From contig BSQZ01000001.1 of assembly GCA_033239005.1 (NCBI GenBank), forward strand, positions 839,501 through 903,500: a DNA stretch of 64,000 nt, in the 5' to 3' direction. Shown here one piece after another: positions 1-11,184 of this stretch. Origin of the DNA: Lamellibrachia satsuma. Taxonomy: Eukaryota > Annelida > Polychaeta > Sabellida > Siboglinidae. Position 1 is the stretch's first letter; every line of letters begins with the position of its first letter. The translations under genes were made by a program, and so were the position numbers. The notes under the pieces were generated by a model, which was not told the DNA's origin, did no database searches, and was given only the letters and a program-made list of their open reading frames with translations.

Positions 1-168
1 TATGAGTATGGATTTTATTTGTCAGTATTGCTGGGGTGTTGTTTATTGTGTGTGGTATACGTAGTTGAAATGTAGCAATATTAAGTAGTTATATAATATA
101 CTTTTAACATTTATAGGCAGAACATTTTAAAATTTATTAATTACACCTAACGTTTTTGAGTATTTATT

Positions 169-360
169 TTAAATGTTATCTACACGATTTTTCCAGTTTA
201 GATGTTCATTCATTGTTAAACCTAAATAGTTACATGTGTTCACTCTTTCGACGAAAGTCTTGTCTATCTTTATCGTGAGGGGCAATAATCTAGCTGTTGA
301 CGCGCAGTCCGTGACACGAACCAATGCTGGCGTCGACTCGATCAGTAAGTGCACTAACAT
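169..360 (-). mobile_element. LINE reverse-transcriptase fragment
   Basis: The minus-strand reading contains YLGLTMNEHLNWKNRVDNI, the typical 'YLGV.ID..L.W..HI' segment downstream of the catalytic box in non-LTR reverse transcriptases. It is short and isolated, with no other part of the element recognised beside it. Confidence 0.6.
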
Positions 361-365
361 TGAAC

Positions 366-1181
366 AAGAAGTCCACTAGTTGGCGCTGTCAGTCGCCATC
401 ATAAGTATGTCGTCAGTGTTGTGCCGAACATCTTCGTTGCTAACGAAACAGAGGCAGTCACATCGATACACGCCTAATTTAAGGACAACAGTTTGTACCC
501 TGTAAAGAAACGAGGCTTTCAGTCGACAATTCGATTGGAAACGTCTATCGTCCAAAACAGATTAGTCTCGGGAAGGCTGATAAAATGCTATTAGACGAAG
601 GAACGGCGATCATTGTCAAACGAGACACGTGCATCAAATGGTCGTCAGGCGTTGCTGATTGTGTCGCCTCTTTCGATTACTTCAACCGACAATTCGCTGC
701 TTTCGACAGCGCGCAATTCCCGTCGCCGTTAACCTTGAGTCGAGTAACTCGGTTTCGTCCGACATGGATACGTGCGCGACGCCGAAATCAGATCACTATT
801 ATCTAGTGTGCGTTAATGAGCGGCCGTTTGATCGGCGCTGATTGCCATAATGGGTCGCGATAACGAAGGCAAATTGAGAGCACTTTCTGCCGTAATAGAT
901 TCACCACTTCCCCTACCGGTCGGCGAGCGTGCTCCGCATGTGTGCGCCGCATGTGTGCGAGCACCCGAGACGACGGCGTCCAACGACTGCTTGCTGCTGT
1001 CCGAGAAACGCGGTACAATTGAGATCACCATATGTCCAAAGCCGGACAGCGGTGTCGGTGTGCGGGATCAAAATGGCGCGTTTTCCTGCTAATTCTTCCA
1101 TAGCCTCGATTAACCAGGCTCCGTGATGGGCCGTCACCGTTTGTCGCCTCACAACAGCCGGTAGGCCTGGTAGGTGAGACC
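366..1181. other. No recognised gene; CpG-richer stretch
   Basis: Overlapping open frames of 60-80 codons on both strands resemble no family I know. Base composition is more GC-rich than the neighbours. It could be part of an old mobile element. Confidence 0.3.
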
Positions 1182-1375
1182 GGGGCTAGTTGTTAAAATT
1201 TTCAGTTAAAATAACTTTTTTTTGTGAAAAGTATGTTAGCTGCATTATTTCTGTGAACACGTACATTAAATGTAGTATTCGTGTTAATAAAATATACCGT
1301 ACCATTGATATTCCACATTGTAGTTAGGTAGATATGTAAGATTTCCCAGGCGCGGTTACTGTAACAACTAGCCCC
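1182..1375. repeat. 14-bp perfect inverted repeat, MITE-like
   Basis: GGGGCTAGTTGTTA at 1182-1195 is exactly inverted at 1362-1375, with a further related copy at 1382-1396. The interior (about 165 bp) is AT-rich and non-coding. No clear target duplication was found. Confidence 0.4.
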
Positions 1376-1544
1376 GTGAGCGGGACTAGTTGTTACATCA
1401 TGCGGGCACGTTGTTACAGCAAATAACGTATGGATCGCAAAGCAAGTGTCACTCGTGCATGCTACTGTTATTACATTAATTGGATTCATCATCAGCATCA
1501 TCATCATCATCATCATCATCAATCCCTTAACCCGGAGTGTCGTT

Positions 1545-1750
1545 GGGGCACTACCGATGACCTCGCAACCAGCTGTTTCCACCTCTGTCAGTAGTCTGCT
1601 GCCCTTTGTGTCTCAGTCCAGGCCTGTCCACTCTCTGATGTTGTCCTCCAACCTCTGCCTCTGTCTCCCTCTTCTTCTTGCTCCCCTGACGGTGCCTTGC
1701 AGGATGGTCTTTGTAAAGCCGGGTATTCACGAGACGTGCCCGTATCATTT
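1545..1750 (-). mobile_element. Probable LINE ORF2 C-terminal fragment
   Basis: The minus-strand reading (KDHPARHRQGSKKKRETEAE and the alternate frame) resembles the basic 'GRQRKKWEDNIKEWTGL' end of some non-LTR ORF2 proteins, broken by frameshifts. It sits beside an (ATC)n run at about 1489-1520. The call rests on memory of this motif only. Confidence 0.4.
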
Positions 1751-2528
1751 CAGCTTCCGTCTTTTTATTGTGGCCAGGAGATCTTCACAGGGCCCAGTGG
1801 TTTATTACATTCTGTTGTGGACCTCTTCGTTGATTACATGGTCCTTGTAAGAGATGAAAAGGATCTTTCGATAGCACCTCATTTCCATGGCTTGTACTCT
1901 TCTTTGTAGTTCGGCTGTAAGAGTCCATGTCTCGCATGCTTATAGAAATATTTACACGACAAGTGATCGCATCAGTCTGATTTTGGATCGAAGGGTGATT
2001 CCCGATTTTTGGACAGTATGTCTTCATATGTGTGATATATTTTCTTAAAACGCCCCTGTATACAACTAGCCAAGGCCTCCCTTACGCTTCTAGTTGTGAC
2101 GGAACCCGGATGTTTGCCTAGAATCTGGGCAAACATGCAGGGACTCTTATCCAAACTCATTAGTTATTACTTAAGAGTAACATTCTATAGGCGTGTACAT
2201 TGCATAAGAAATAATTCTAAACTTGACTCACACAGAAACAATTCACACAATAAAAAACTCGGAATTAATAATTAAAAGGAAACAAACGTCATGGTTTAGG
2301 ACCTATGGACCTATAAGAGCTGTTCTATAACCCTACGTCACGAGTGCGGCACTCTGGCAATATTAGCTGACAAAATGAAAATCTATTTGTAAGCACATCA
2401 ATTTATACTTGCCAATATGATATGGCCATGTTGTTTGCGTCCAATCTCAACTTATGTAGGGGAAGGCTGGGACCCATGATCATAGGGAACTTTGAGCCAC
2501 CCCCTGTAACTTTGTCAATAGCGATCAG
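1751..2528. other. Non-coding, nothing recognised
   Basis: Short open frames only, with no domain that I recognise. It is probably decayed mobile DNA between the LINE fragment and the tandem array. Confidence 0.3.
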
Positions 2529-2555
2529 TTGCTCCATCTGACGAGTTCTATAGAT

Positions 2556-2762
2556 GCACGTCATGCTACCTACGACGTCTCGTCATGCTACCTACGATGT
2601 CACGTCCTGCTACCTACGACGTCACGTCCTGCTACCTACAACGGCATGTCCTGCTACCTACGACGTCACGTCCTGCTACCTACGACGTCACGTCCTGCTA
2701 CCTACGACGTCACGTCCTGCTACCTAAGACGTCACGTCCTGCTACCTATGACGTCACGGCCT
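2556..2762. repeat. 22-bp minisatellite (CGTCCTGCTACCTACGACGT)
   Basis: About nine to ten copies of a 22-bp unit. The open frames across it are a by-product of the repeat. Confidence 0.85.
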
Positions 2763-2767
2763 TTTGA

Positions 2768-3359
2768 CTAATGGCGGATGACAAATGTGTTTTATCTATA
2801 AAATATTTTTGAGTAAATCTAGCGTGTTTTGTTGTTTTCGTTCTACATCTACTATACTTAGTGCAATGTTATCAATACTAACATATTGTCAATGTCGGAT
2901 AATAGCTCCGTCAATGCCTGAAACCTATTTTGGAACAGGTAGGTGTAGGTATAAATTTAGAGTGTATACATTTTGTGTTTGGATATTTATATAACCCTAC
3001 GTATGTAGGGTTTACATGTATACGTACGTGTGTGCGTACATGTGTACGTGCACGTGTACGTACTTACGCACGCGTGTCTCTTCGTCTATCCATTGATTTA
3101 ATGTTCTGCACGTCTACGGCTTCCATGTGTTTACCGGTGTTGAGGCTTGTCGACGTACCTGATCACATCATCGAAGATGTTTCAAGGTCTAACTCGATGG
3201 TCTACTAGGCGACTACCATACGAACACGCGGAGCGAAATGGAAAGACATGCCCATCTTCATGGCATGTCAATAAAATGGCGGGAGTTTATTGGTTTCCTG
3301 TATGGTTTCCTTAGATTCAACGTAACAAATGTGTCTCAGTTATTTGATCATTTTTAAAC
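2768..3359. other. Non-coding, alternating CGTA/TGTA-rich segment
   Basis: It includes a purine-pyrimidine alternating stretch at about 3000-3075 (GTACGTGTGTGCGTACATGT). It may be the lost N-terminal part of the transposase that follows, but I cannot recognise the expected helix-turn-helix domain. Confidence 0.3.
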
Positions 3360-5850
3360 CGTTATCTGTAGGCACGCATATGAACAGCGCCAGATATGGA
3401 ACTTAGATGACACTGGTTTGACAACCTTTCACAAATCTGACAAAGTGTTGACCCAAAAGGGACTGAAACAGGTTGGTCACATAGCTTCCGCTGGACGCGG
3501 CACCCTTGTCACTCTTGTCACTCTTGTCACCCTTTGTTTCTGCATAAGTGTTGTTGGTCATGCTTTGCCCCCTGCCTATATATTTCCACGTGTAAACTTC
3601 CGCGATCACATATAAACGGGGCACCAAATGGAAGTCTGGGTCTTGCCACCCAGTCTGGATGGGTGAATTCTGAATGGTTCCCTAAGCTACTAAAGCACTT
3701 CATTGAGCACAGGGATGTATATGTGACGAAACGCGGAGTTCTAGTCGTGGATAACCATGAAAGTCACATTTCTGTAGAGGTGGTGGAAATGGCTCGAGAA
3801 AAGGGGTTGTTTATTGTCACGTTCCCCCCATACTGCAGTCATCGAATGCAGCTCTTATATGTGGGAGTATAGGGGCCATTTAAACGGTACTTCAACACGG
3901 CATGCGACTCTTGGGTGCTCTCACATCCAGACAATAACCATTTATGATGTTGCAGAACTGAGTTGGCAAGCGTTTGGTAAAGCGTTCTCACACTGCACAT
4001 AACGTCATCATTCAAAGTAAACGGCATCTATATAGGAAAATAGCCGACGATGCGTTCGTGTCGGCGACTGTCACCGACATATGCGTTGATGTGAATAAAC
4101 CTGCGATAGAACCAGCACCATCGACCGGTCAAGGATCACCAGCACCATCGACCGGTCAAGGATCACCAGCAGCATTTACTAGTCAAGGATCACCAGCACC
4201 ATCGACCGGTCAAGGATCACCAGCAGCATCTACTAGTCAAGGATCACCAGCACCATCGACCGGTCAAGGATCACCAGCAGCATCTACTAGTCAAGGATCA
4301 CCAGCACCATCGACCGGTCAAGGATCACCAGCAGCATCTACTAGTCAAGGATCACCAGCTCCATCGACCGGTCAAGGATCACCAGCAGCATGTACTAGTC
4401 AAGGCTCACCAGCACCATCGACCAGTCACGGATCATCAGCAGCATCGACCAGTCAAGGATCACCAGCACCATCGACCGGTCAAGGATCACCAGCAGCATG
4501 TACTAGTCAAGGCTCACCAGCACCATCGACCAGTCACGGATCATCAGCAGCATCGACCAGTCAAGGATCACCAGCACCATCGACCGGTCAAGGATCACCA
4601 GCAGCATCTACTAGTCAAGGATCACCAGCACCATCGACCGGTCAAGGATCACCAGCAGCATCTACTAGTCAAGGATCACCAGCACCATCGACCGGTCAAG
4701 GATCACCAGCAGCATCTACTAGTCAAGGATCACCAGCACCATCTACCGGTCAAGGATCACCAGCAGCATCTGCTAGTCAAGGATCACCAGCACCATCGAC
4801 CGGTCAAGGATCACCAGCAGCATTTACTAGTCAAGGATCACCAGCTCCATCGACCGGTCAAGGATCACCAGCAGCATGTACTAGTCAAGGCTCACCAGCA
4901 CCATCGACCAGTCACGGATCATCAGCAGCATCGACCAGTCAAGGATCACCAGCACCATCGACCGGTCAAGGATCACCAGCAGCATGTACTAGTCAAGGCT
5001 CACCAGCACCATCGACCAGTTACGGATCATCAGCAGCATCGACCAGTCAAGGATCACCAGCTCCACCGACCGGTCAAGGATCACCAGCAGCATCTACTAG
5101 TCAAGGATCACCAGCACCATCGACCGGTCAAGGATCACCAGCAGCATCTACTAGTCAAGGATCACCAGCAGCATCTACTAGTCAAGGATCACCAGCACCA
5201 TCTACCGGTCAAGGATCACCAGCAGCATCTGCTAGTCAAGGATCACCAGCACCATCGACCGGTCAAGGATCACCAGCAGCATTTACTAGTCAAGGATCAC
5301 CAGCACCATCGACCGGTCAACGATCACCAGCAGCATCTACTAGTCAAGGATCACCAGCACCATCAACCCATAAAGGATCATCTGAGAGGCACACGCCTGA
5401 GGACCTATGGCCATACCCGAAGGCAGCTCCTCGAAAAGCAACTGCAACAAGACGAGGCAAAGGAAAATCGGCCATCATCACCGACAGTCGCGAGAATGAA
5501 GAGTTACTAAACAGAAGAAAGGTAAACATTGTCACAAAACCAAAGAGGAAGATAACAAACTAAATGAACGTCATGCGGACCTCCACATCCACAAAGACGA
5601 CTTTGTAGTTATGTCATACGCTGGACAAAAAAAAACAGTCGTTCGTTACATCGGCTTGGTGTTGGATGAGGAAGATGAAGGCAGACACATCGAAGTTCGC
5701 TTCTTACGGAAGGCACACAACACAGACAATGCTTATGTAGTTGTCGAGGATATCAATGCTGTGCCTGTAACGGTAGTAAAGGTATTGCTTCCCAGACCGG
5801 AAATGAGCAATGTCTTACCAATGTCCTACCAAGAGAAACACATGAATTAA
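3360..5850 (+). pseudogene. Decayed pogo/Tigger-like (DDE_1) transposase
   Basis: Reading across frames gives WNLDDTGLTTFHKSDKVL, then ALPPAYIFPRVNFRDHI, a frameshift near 3612, then GAPNGSLGLATQSGWVNS, VLVVDNHESHISV and FPPYCSHRMQLLYVGV. These are in the order of the DDE_1 catalytic core of Tigger/jerky-like transposases. The first two acidic sites are visible (NLDDTG, VVDNH). In the third block the expected Asp is Tyr (LYVGV), so the enzyme should be dead. An open frame at 3974-5563 carries the C-terminal half with a large repeat expansion. Another frameshift near 5510 leads to HADLHIHKDDFVVMSYA, ending at 5850. Confidence 0.8.
4111..5388 (+). repeat. 27/54-bp coding minisatellite inside the transposase relic
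   Basis: About 47 copies of a 27-bp half-unit alternate as SPAPSTGQG and SPAASTSQG, without one stop or frame slip over 1.28 kb. Third-position and T/S/C/F substitutions mark sub-lineages (AAFTSQG, AACTSQG, SSAASTSQG). Flanking protein is transposase C-terminus. Confidence 0.9.
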
Positions 5851-6392
5851 GCTGTTTCCTGTCAACCTGGAACACTACCATATCAAGTAGGAAGAGATGT
5901 GACGATAGGCTAATACATAGTTTGCAGGTAGCTTGGGGTAATTAAACAAAACTAACAATTGGTATTAATTGCAAACATTTGTTATCCCCCCCCAGAATGA
6001 GGAGTTATGGGTGGCAAGCCTGGTGTCGAGATCATCTTTTCTGTGCCAGTAGTGGCAATATAGTGTTTCCAAAACCGGTGAGAATTACAGGAATTAAGCG
6101 ATTCCAAGTAGGCGTAAACCTGAAAAGCTACAATAAAACTAGGAAGATACTTGATAATAAATATGTCGTAGGTAGGCTGGTGGTAATAAAACATATAACT
6201 TAGTTTTACATACTTGGCAATAATTGTCTTGCATACTTGCCAATAATTGCAAACATTCTTTGAAACAGATTTTTCTCAAGAAGCGGAATAACGTGCAGAA
6301 TATGTACCACACGTTTATGGTAATGAAAATTACATGGTCAATTCATTGTTCTGTTTTAAAAGTAAAATTGGTATTCTGGCTAAGGACAAGGA
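5851..6392. other. Non-coding, nothing recognised
   Basis: AT-rich sequence after the transposase relic with only short open frames. A C-run (CCCCCCC) lies at about 5987. Confidence 0.3.
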
Positions 6393-6724
6393 ACCCCACA
6401 TGGTGGCTCAAGGGACCCCACATGGTGGCTCAAGGGACCCCACATGGTGGCTCAAGGGACCCCACATGATGGCTCAAGGGACCCCACATGGTGGCTCAAG
6501 GGACCCCACATGGTGGCTCAAGGGACCCCACATGGTGGCTCAAGGGACCCCACATGGTGGCTCAAGGGACCCCACATGGTGGCTCAAGGGACCCCACATG
6601 GTGGCTCAAGGGACCCCACATGGTGGCTCAAGGGACCCCACATGGTGGCTCAAGGGACCCCACATGGTGGCTCAAGGGACCCCACATGGTGGCTCAAGGA
6701 ACCCCACATGGTGGCTCAAGGGAC
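6393..6724. repeat. 22-bp minisatellite (ACCCCACATGGTGGCTCAAG)
   Basis: About 15 copies, nearly identical (single ATGATGG and AAGGAAC variants), so young or homogenised. All three plus frames are open across it, giving spurious proteins. Confidence 0.9.
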
Positions 6725-7639
6725 AAATCCCAGCCCGATCATTTTCTAGGCCCTCTTAGAGGACATTCGTATGTGTAGGACAGAGCAATTTTCATGTTAA
6801 AACATGCATACGTTTTTCGTTTTATAGATACAATGTGAAAAGTGGTTCATAGGTCCTAACCTTCACCCATCATAATGTTAATTAGCCTTTGTTGACGAAA
6901 TTAGCCCTTTTCTGACATAGCGGCCCACTTGATTGAAGGGTTTTCGTAATTTGTGTATATACCCGCCGCCGTTAATACGTCACAGCAGTAGTCTAAGTTA
7001 GCGCCGTTCTGAGAACTGCGAAACGCCTTTCAACGCCCAGTTAATCCGTTACTAGACTATGGTTAAACGGAGATTTGAACGGAATATCCCACTTTTAGAA
7101 CAAATTGTGAGAAAGCCACGGCACTATCCCGGTGTCCGCCTGTCGCCACCACTGGCACTGCGGCTAAGGCGTGGAAGCAAGCTTGGAAGTTGCAGTGGCT
7201 TAGTCACGCATTAACGGTATCTAGGGCCAGCAATTCTGCCTATCCAGTAAACGGCAACATCTGACTGAACAAACGAAACTAAATCAACTGAAATACAGAC
7301 CTCCCAAGTTGGCACAAACGAATAGCGGGAGATTCCCCCTATGGGATCTCGTGGGCGGAGGTTTTTCAAGGTTTAATTTAACGAATATTTCCGTTGGTGG
7401 CGCCACCTACTGAATGTCCTACCAGACTATTTGAGGTTGCAATGCCACACTGCTCTGAAATTCGTATTGCTACCCTTTCTAGTAGTACCAAGAACAGTAT
7501 CTTCCGTGTTATACTTTACATCCAAGATCCCATGTTCCGTGTGTAGACATTTATATTTTCCAAAATTGAATAACATCTGGTTTTTAAGACCATTTTACTA
7601 AAATTGTCTTGATCGTTTTGTAAATGTTGTTTATCTCCA
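6725..7639. other. Non-coding, probable old repeat
   Basis: No coding signal. A phrase near 7070-7115 (AGATTTGAACGGAATATCCC, then AGAAAGCCAC) recurs in similar form near 18460-18500, so part of it is dispersed repeat DNA. Confidence 0.3.
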
Positions 7640-8063
7640 ACAGTTTAGTACACATGCATGGCAGAGTGAAATCGATGCAAACAGGCTGTGCTCAAATAAC
7701 TTAACATTACAAAACGAAGTCGATTTTGAAAAATATTTAATTCACTTGAATCCAACTGAGAGAATACATTTATGTAGATTTCGTTGTGGGAATCACAAAT
7801 TACCCATCTCTGTTGGACGTTATCTCCAATGATATGCACCGAAACCTTGCCCATTATGGGACACCGGTGATGAATTTCATTATGTTCTTGTTTGTCCATC
7901 CTAGATGGAAGAAAGATTTGAATATATTAAAACATACCACAGAGTTAGATCCAGTACTCCAAAAATTAATATGTTATTCAATGTACACTGTGAAACAGTT
8001 GTCAAATCTTTCCAGATTTATAAACGTAATATTGTCAAAGTTTGAGTCCTTAATTTTGAAATA
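7640..8063 (+). mobile_element. LINE reverse-transcriptase C-terminal fragment
   Basis: The plus-strand reading across frames gives YVDFVVGITNYPSLLD in one frame and CGNHKLPISVGRY in another, then GDEFHYVLVCPS and MLFNVHCETVVKS. This is the zinc-finger-like C-terminal end of non-LTR ORF2 proteins (C..NHKLP...H...). At least two frameshifts break it. Confidence 0.65.
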
Positions 8064-10252
8064 GTGCATCGTTTAGAAGCACACTATTGTATTTAGTTTG
8101 AATTACCTTATTTGTGTGCATCCTTTGTACAAACTTGATATACTTATATAGATAGGGCTTATTGTTTTGTCTTGTATTGTAACTACTGTATTATGCACTA
8201 CTACACTGTATTGTAGTGAGATAAAGTTCTCTCATACTCCGTAAGGGGTCGTAGGGATAGAGAAATAAAGCACTTCAAACAAGATCAATATTACATGTAC
8301 ATTTAATCTCCACCAAACTGGTACAATTTAAAGAGATAACAAACGTGTATGTTGCTTCCCAAATACAAACCACAATTCTACCAGGTCCTATAGCTGCAGG
8401 TAAACATTTTTATTCCAAATATCTGCTAGAGTTTCCAAAACATCAGTTCATTTTTGTTATTGAACTGGTATAGTGAGATAAAACCTAGAATAGCATCACT
8501 AGTACATAATTGGTTTTGAACAATAATTCTACAGTTTGACCTAGACAGCAACAATAAAGACATTTGAAAAAATATTGCCTTGGTGCAACATTTAAAACAG
8601 CAAAAATCTTGATGATTTTCTAAAATGCATCATGGCTGACGATGGTAAAGGATTGGAAAAGAGTATGTTGGCCTACAATATTTACGCATGTTTAGAAAGT
8701 AGTTAATACTTTTGATCACATATTTACACCAAACAATTAAAAAGACGTATTGATGATGATGGTGACAACTGTTGATGGGAAAACTATTAATAGTTTCATG
8801 CTTCTAAAACAAGCCCTTTAAAAGTGTTCAAAAGCTGCCTTTAACTTTGCATGTACGAATTGTACAATCTTCAATAAAACAAATGAGACAGCCTAAAGCC
8901 TACAAACAATTTGTAATTAATTTTACATAAACGCAACAAGAAGTTTGTTCTGAAAATAGAATGAATGCAGAGTACGAACTATAACCAAACAGATAGATTA
9001 TACCTTCCATTTTCTTGTTAAAACTTAATTTTGCATATGGTGAAGCAGATATGTGTATCAGTAACAAAACAATCAGTGCAAACTTACACACATTTAAAAC
9101 TTACATATTAAGTAAAAATTTGAAACTATTTTCTATGAAGTATGTTATAATCAGTGGTGTGTCTAGGAGACGCAGTGGGCCATGACCCCCTTTGGCAAGT
9201 CCTAGATACGCCACTGTTTATAATCTTAGAAAAGATTTGTCACTTTCTGCGATACATATACCGTTCAACATCAACATGGTGATGGGTGCCTGTAGTTAAT
9301 CACTGGAATTTTATTCTTTTCCAATATTTACCTTTCTATTCCTCCAAAGTATTTTGGTTTATGCTTATTTGTTAGGTTTTAAAACACTTGCTCTTTCTTC
9401 ACTATCATGGCATAAATTTCCATTTCCAAAGCATTTATCAAAATAAAAGTTACTGTTCTATAATTCCACTAAGTAAACATTTCTTTATGTATACAAACTG
9501 ATGATTCTGACAAACCTGTTTGCACTCACTTTTACATTGGTTGTCGAAAAAAAAATTTCATACCAACAAATCCAGCTTATTATCATATAAGGCTGTAATC
9601 ACCTTCTCAATTTCATCAATAGCTCTACTATATAAGTTATGTGCAATGCATAAATTCCATATAAATAACACTTTCTCTTGCAGACATGCATGCATACACA
9701 CACACAAGCAGGCACGCACTCACGCACACACACTTTAACATTTTGCATCATATGGCCTTTAGATGTGACATAGTCGACAATGCTATGTCACCCTTTATGA
9801 CAGTGACACTGTGCATGTGACACTCAATTAGACTGGACAATAAATAAGTTTCATGCCACACGAGTACACATCCATCAAACTCTCACACGGGTAACATACT
9901 AAGTCAAGTGTAGATGACAACTATGAACATTTCACTTACAATGACACAAATAAGATAATGGCTATGTTTGTAGTTAATAATATATAATATGTATTCCTAG
10001 CATTGGTAGATGGCTAACAAATAATCACCTTTCTAATACCACCCCGTTAGAATAAGACCGCAATTCCACATTATATAACCACATAGAACAGTTAATTTCA
10101 TGGATTACTTGATTAACGTTACGTACATTTATACAACAACTAATTAACATATTACATCACCTTGTATATATGACGCTAGCTTTGTCATAGGAGCCATCAA
10201 CTGCATATAGGGACGTAGTGTGACTGAATATATCGTAAACAGCCTGTCATAA
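8064..10252 (-). other. Probable MEGF8 3' UTR and flank
   Basis: AT-rich sequence downstream of the stop with no coding signal. AATAAA-type signals for the minus strand are present (TTTATT on the plus strand, for example near 9308 and 8408), but none can be chosen without transcripts. It contains a CA-rich stretch around 9690-9735 and the small hAT-like MITE at 9152-9216. Confidence 0.35.
9152..9216. mobile_element. 65-bp hAT-like MITE
   Basis: The ends CAGTGGTGTGTCTAGGA and TCCTAGATACGCCACTG are inverted repeats of about 17 bp. Flanking 8-mers GTTATAAT (9144-9151) and TTTATAAT (9217-9224) differ at one base, as for an 8-bp hAT target duplication. Confidence 0.65.
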
Positions 10253-11184
10253 CTAAGCTATGCTGCTGTTGGTATTGTGACGCAGCGTTGCTTTTTGAAA
10301 GTGGTGCGTTGTGGGATACAGGACCCGCATAGTCATGAGCGTTGAGCCGAGACTAGCTCGCACTGTCAGACTGCTGTCGCCTGGCAACTGAATGAACATA
10401 GTGCCAACGACGGCAACACCGTCATCCGTTGGTTCGAGCGTCAATGGATTTACGTGGAACTGCAGCTCGTCGGTCGGGTTGCTTGTTGTGTGAGCCCGAC
10501 TGGGCCGCCACAACGTCTTCATCCTGCGTGCGAGTTTTGGTGAGGGCACAGCACCCGCCGGCAGCTCAAAGTTCATCGGTGGATCGACGACTATGAGGAC
10601 GCGCGCGAACGGCCGCGACGCCATATTCTTCATCTCGAGCTTGCGTTGATGCCGCGACTGCCGCGTGTCGTACGCCTGCTTCGTCTTCCACAGCATCACA
10701 CAGATGGCGAGGAAGAGGAAGAAACAGGAGAAGAAGACTGAGAAGAAGACAAACAGGTCGATGTGAGGCTGGTCCTGTCGGAAGAACAGATTGCCGAACG
10801 TGTTGTTCTGCTTGCTGCTGCCGACGCCATAGAGAATCAGGTAGAAGCGCAACTCCTTCAGGTTGTGCACCTTATTTGGTAGCGTGATGACGAGACGGTG
10901 CTGCACGCCGCGCACCACGAGGAATGTGTGCGGTTCTGCCACCGTCACGAACGTGTTCACGTCAGCCGCGTTGATGACTTGGTTGATGTAAGCGACAGAC
11001 ACGTTGCCGCTGGTCTGGCTGCTGTCGGAGTCGCGTCGGTGTCGTGTCCTTGACACGTCGGTAGCCCTGCGTCGACGCGTCTGCTCCTCATACTTCGGGT
11101 CAACCGTCACATGGTGTATGCCCATGTGGCGGTCTGTGTTAACCTGGTATGTGTCATCACGTGGGGTGAAATAGACATCCACAC
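10253..11184 (-). CDS. MEGF8: MEGF8 last coding exon: membrane-proximal domain, TM, tail, stop
   Basis: Residues 2411-2720 and stop. The acceptor is TTCTTGTTACAG. It opens with VDVYFTPRDDTYQV and carries a basic cluster (EEQTRRRR to RTRHRR). TFLVVRGVQHRLVIT and LFFRQDQPHIDLF lead into a hydrophobic TM helix at about residues 2552-2575 (FFSVFFSCFFLFLAICVMLW). The tail has MASRPFARV at 10604-10624 and ends after the conserved LTLEPTDDGVAVVG and IQLPG blocks. In vertebrates MASRPFA is needed to recruit MGRN1. The C-terminal extension after the last block is not conserved with what I recall of the human protein. Confidence 0.97.

Noticed and set aside
585..1152. Overlapping 60-80 codon frames on both strands
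   Set aside because: They shadow each other in a GC-richer stretch, and none has a recognisable domain.
6334..6778. Three overlapping plus frames with WWLKGPHMVAQG-type repeats
   Set aside because: Explained fully by the 22-bp minisatellite.
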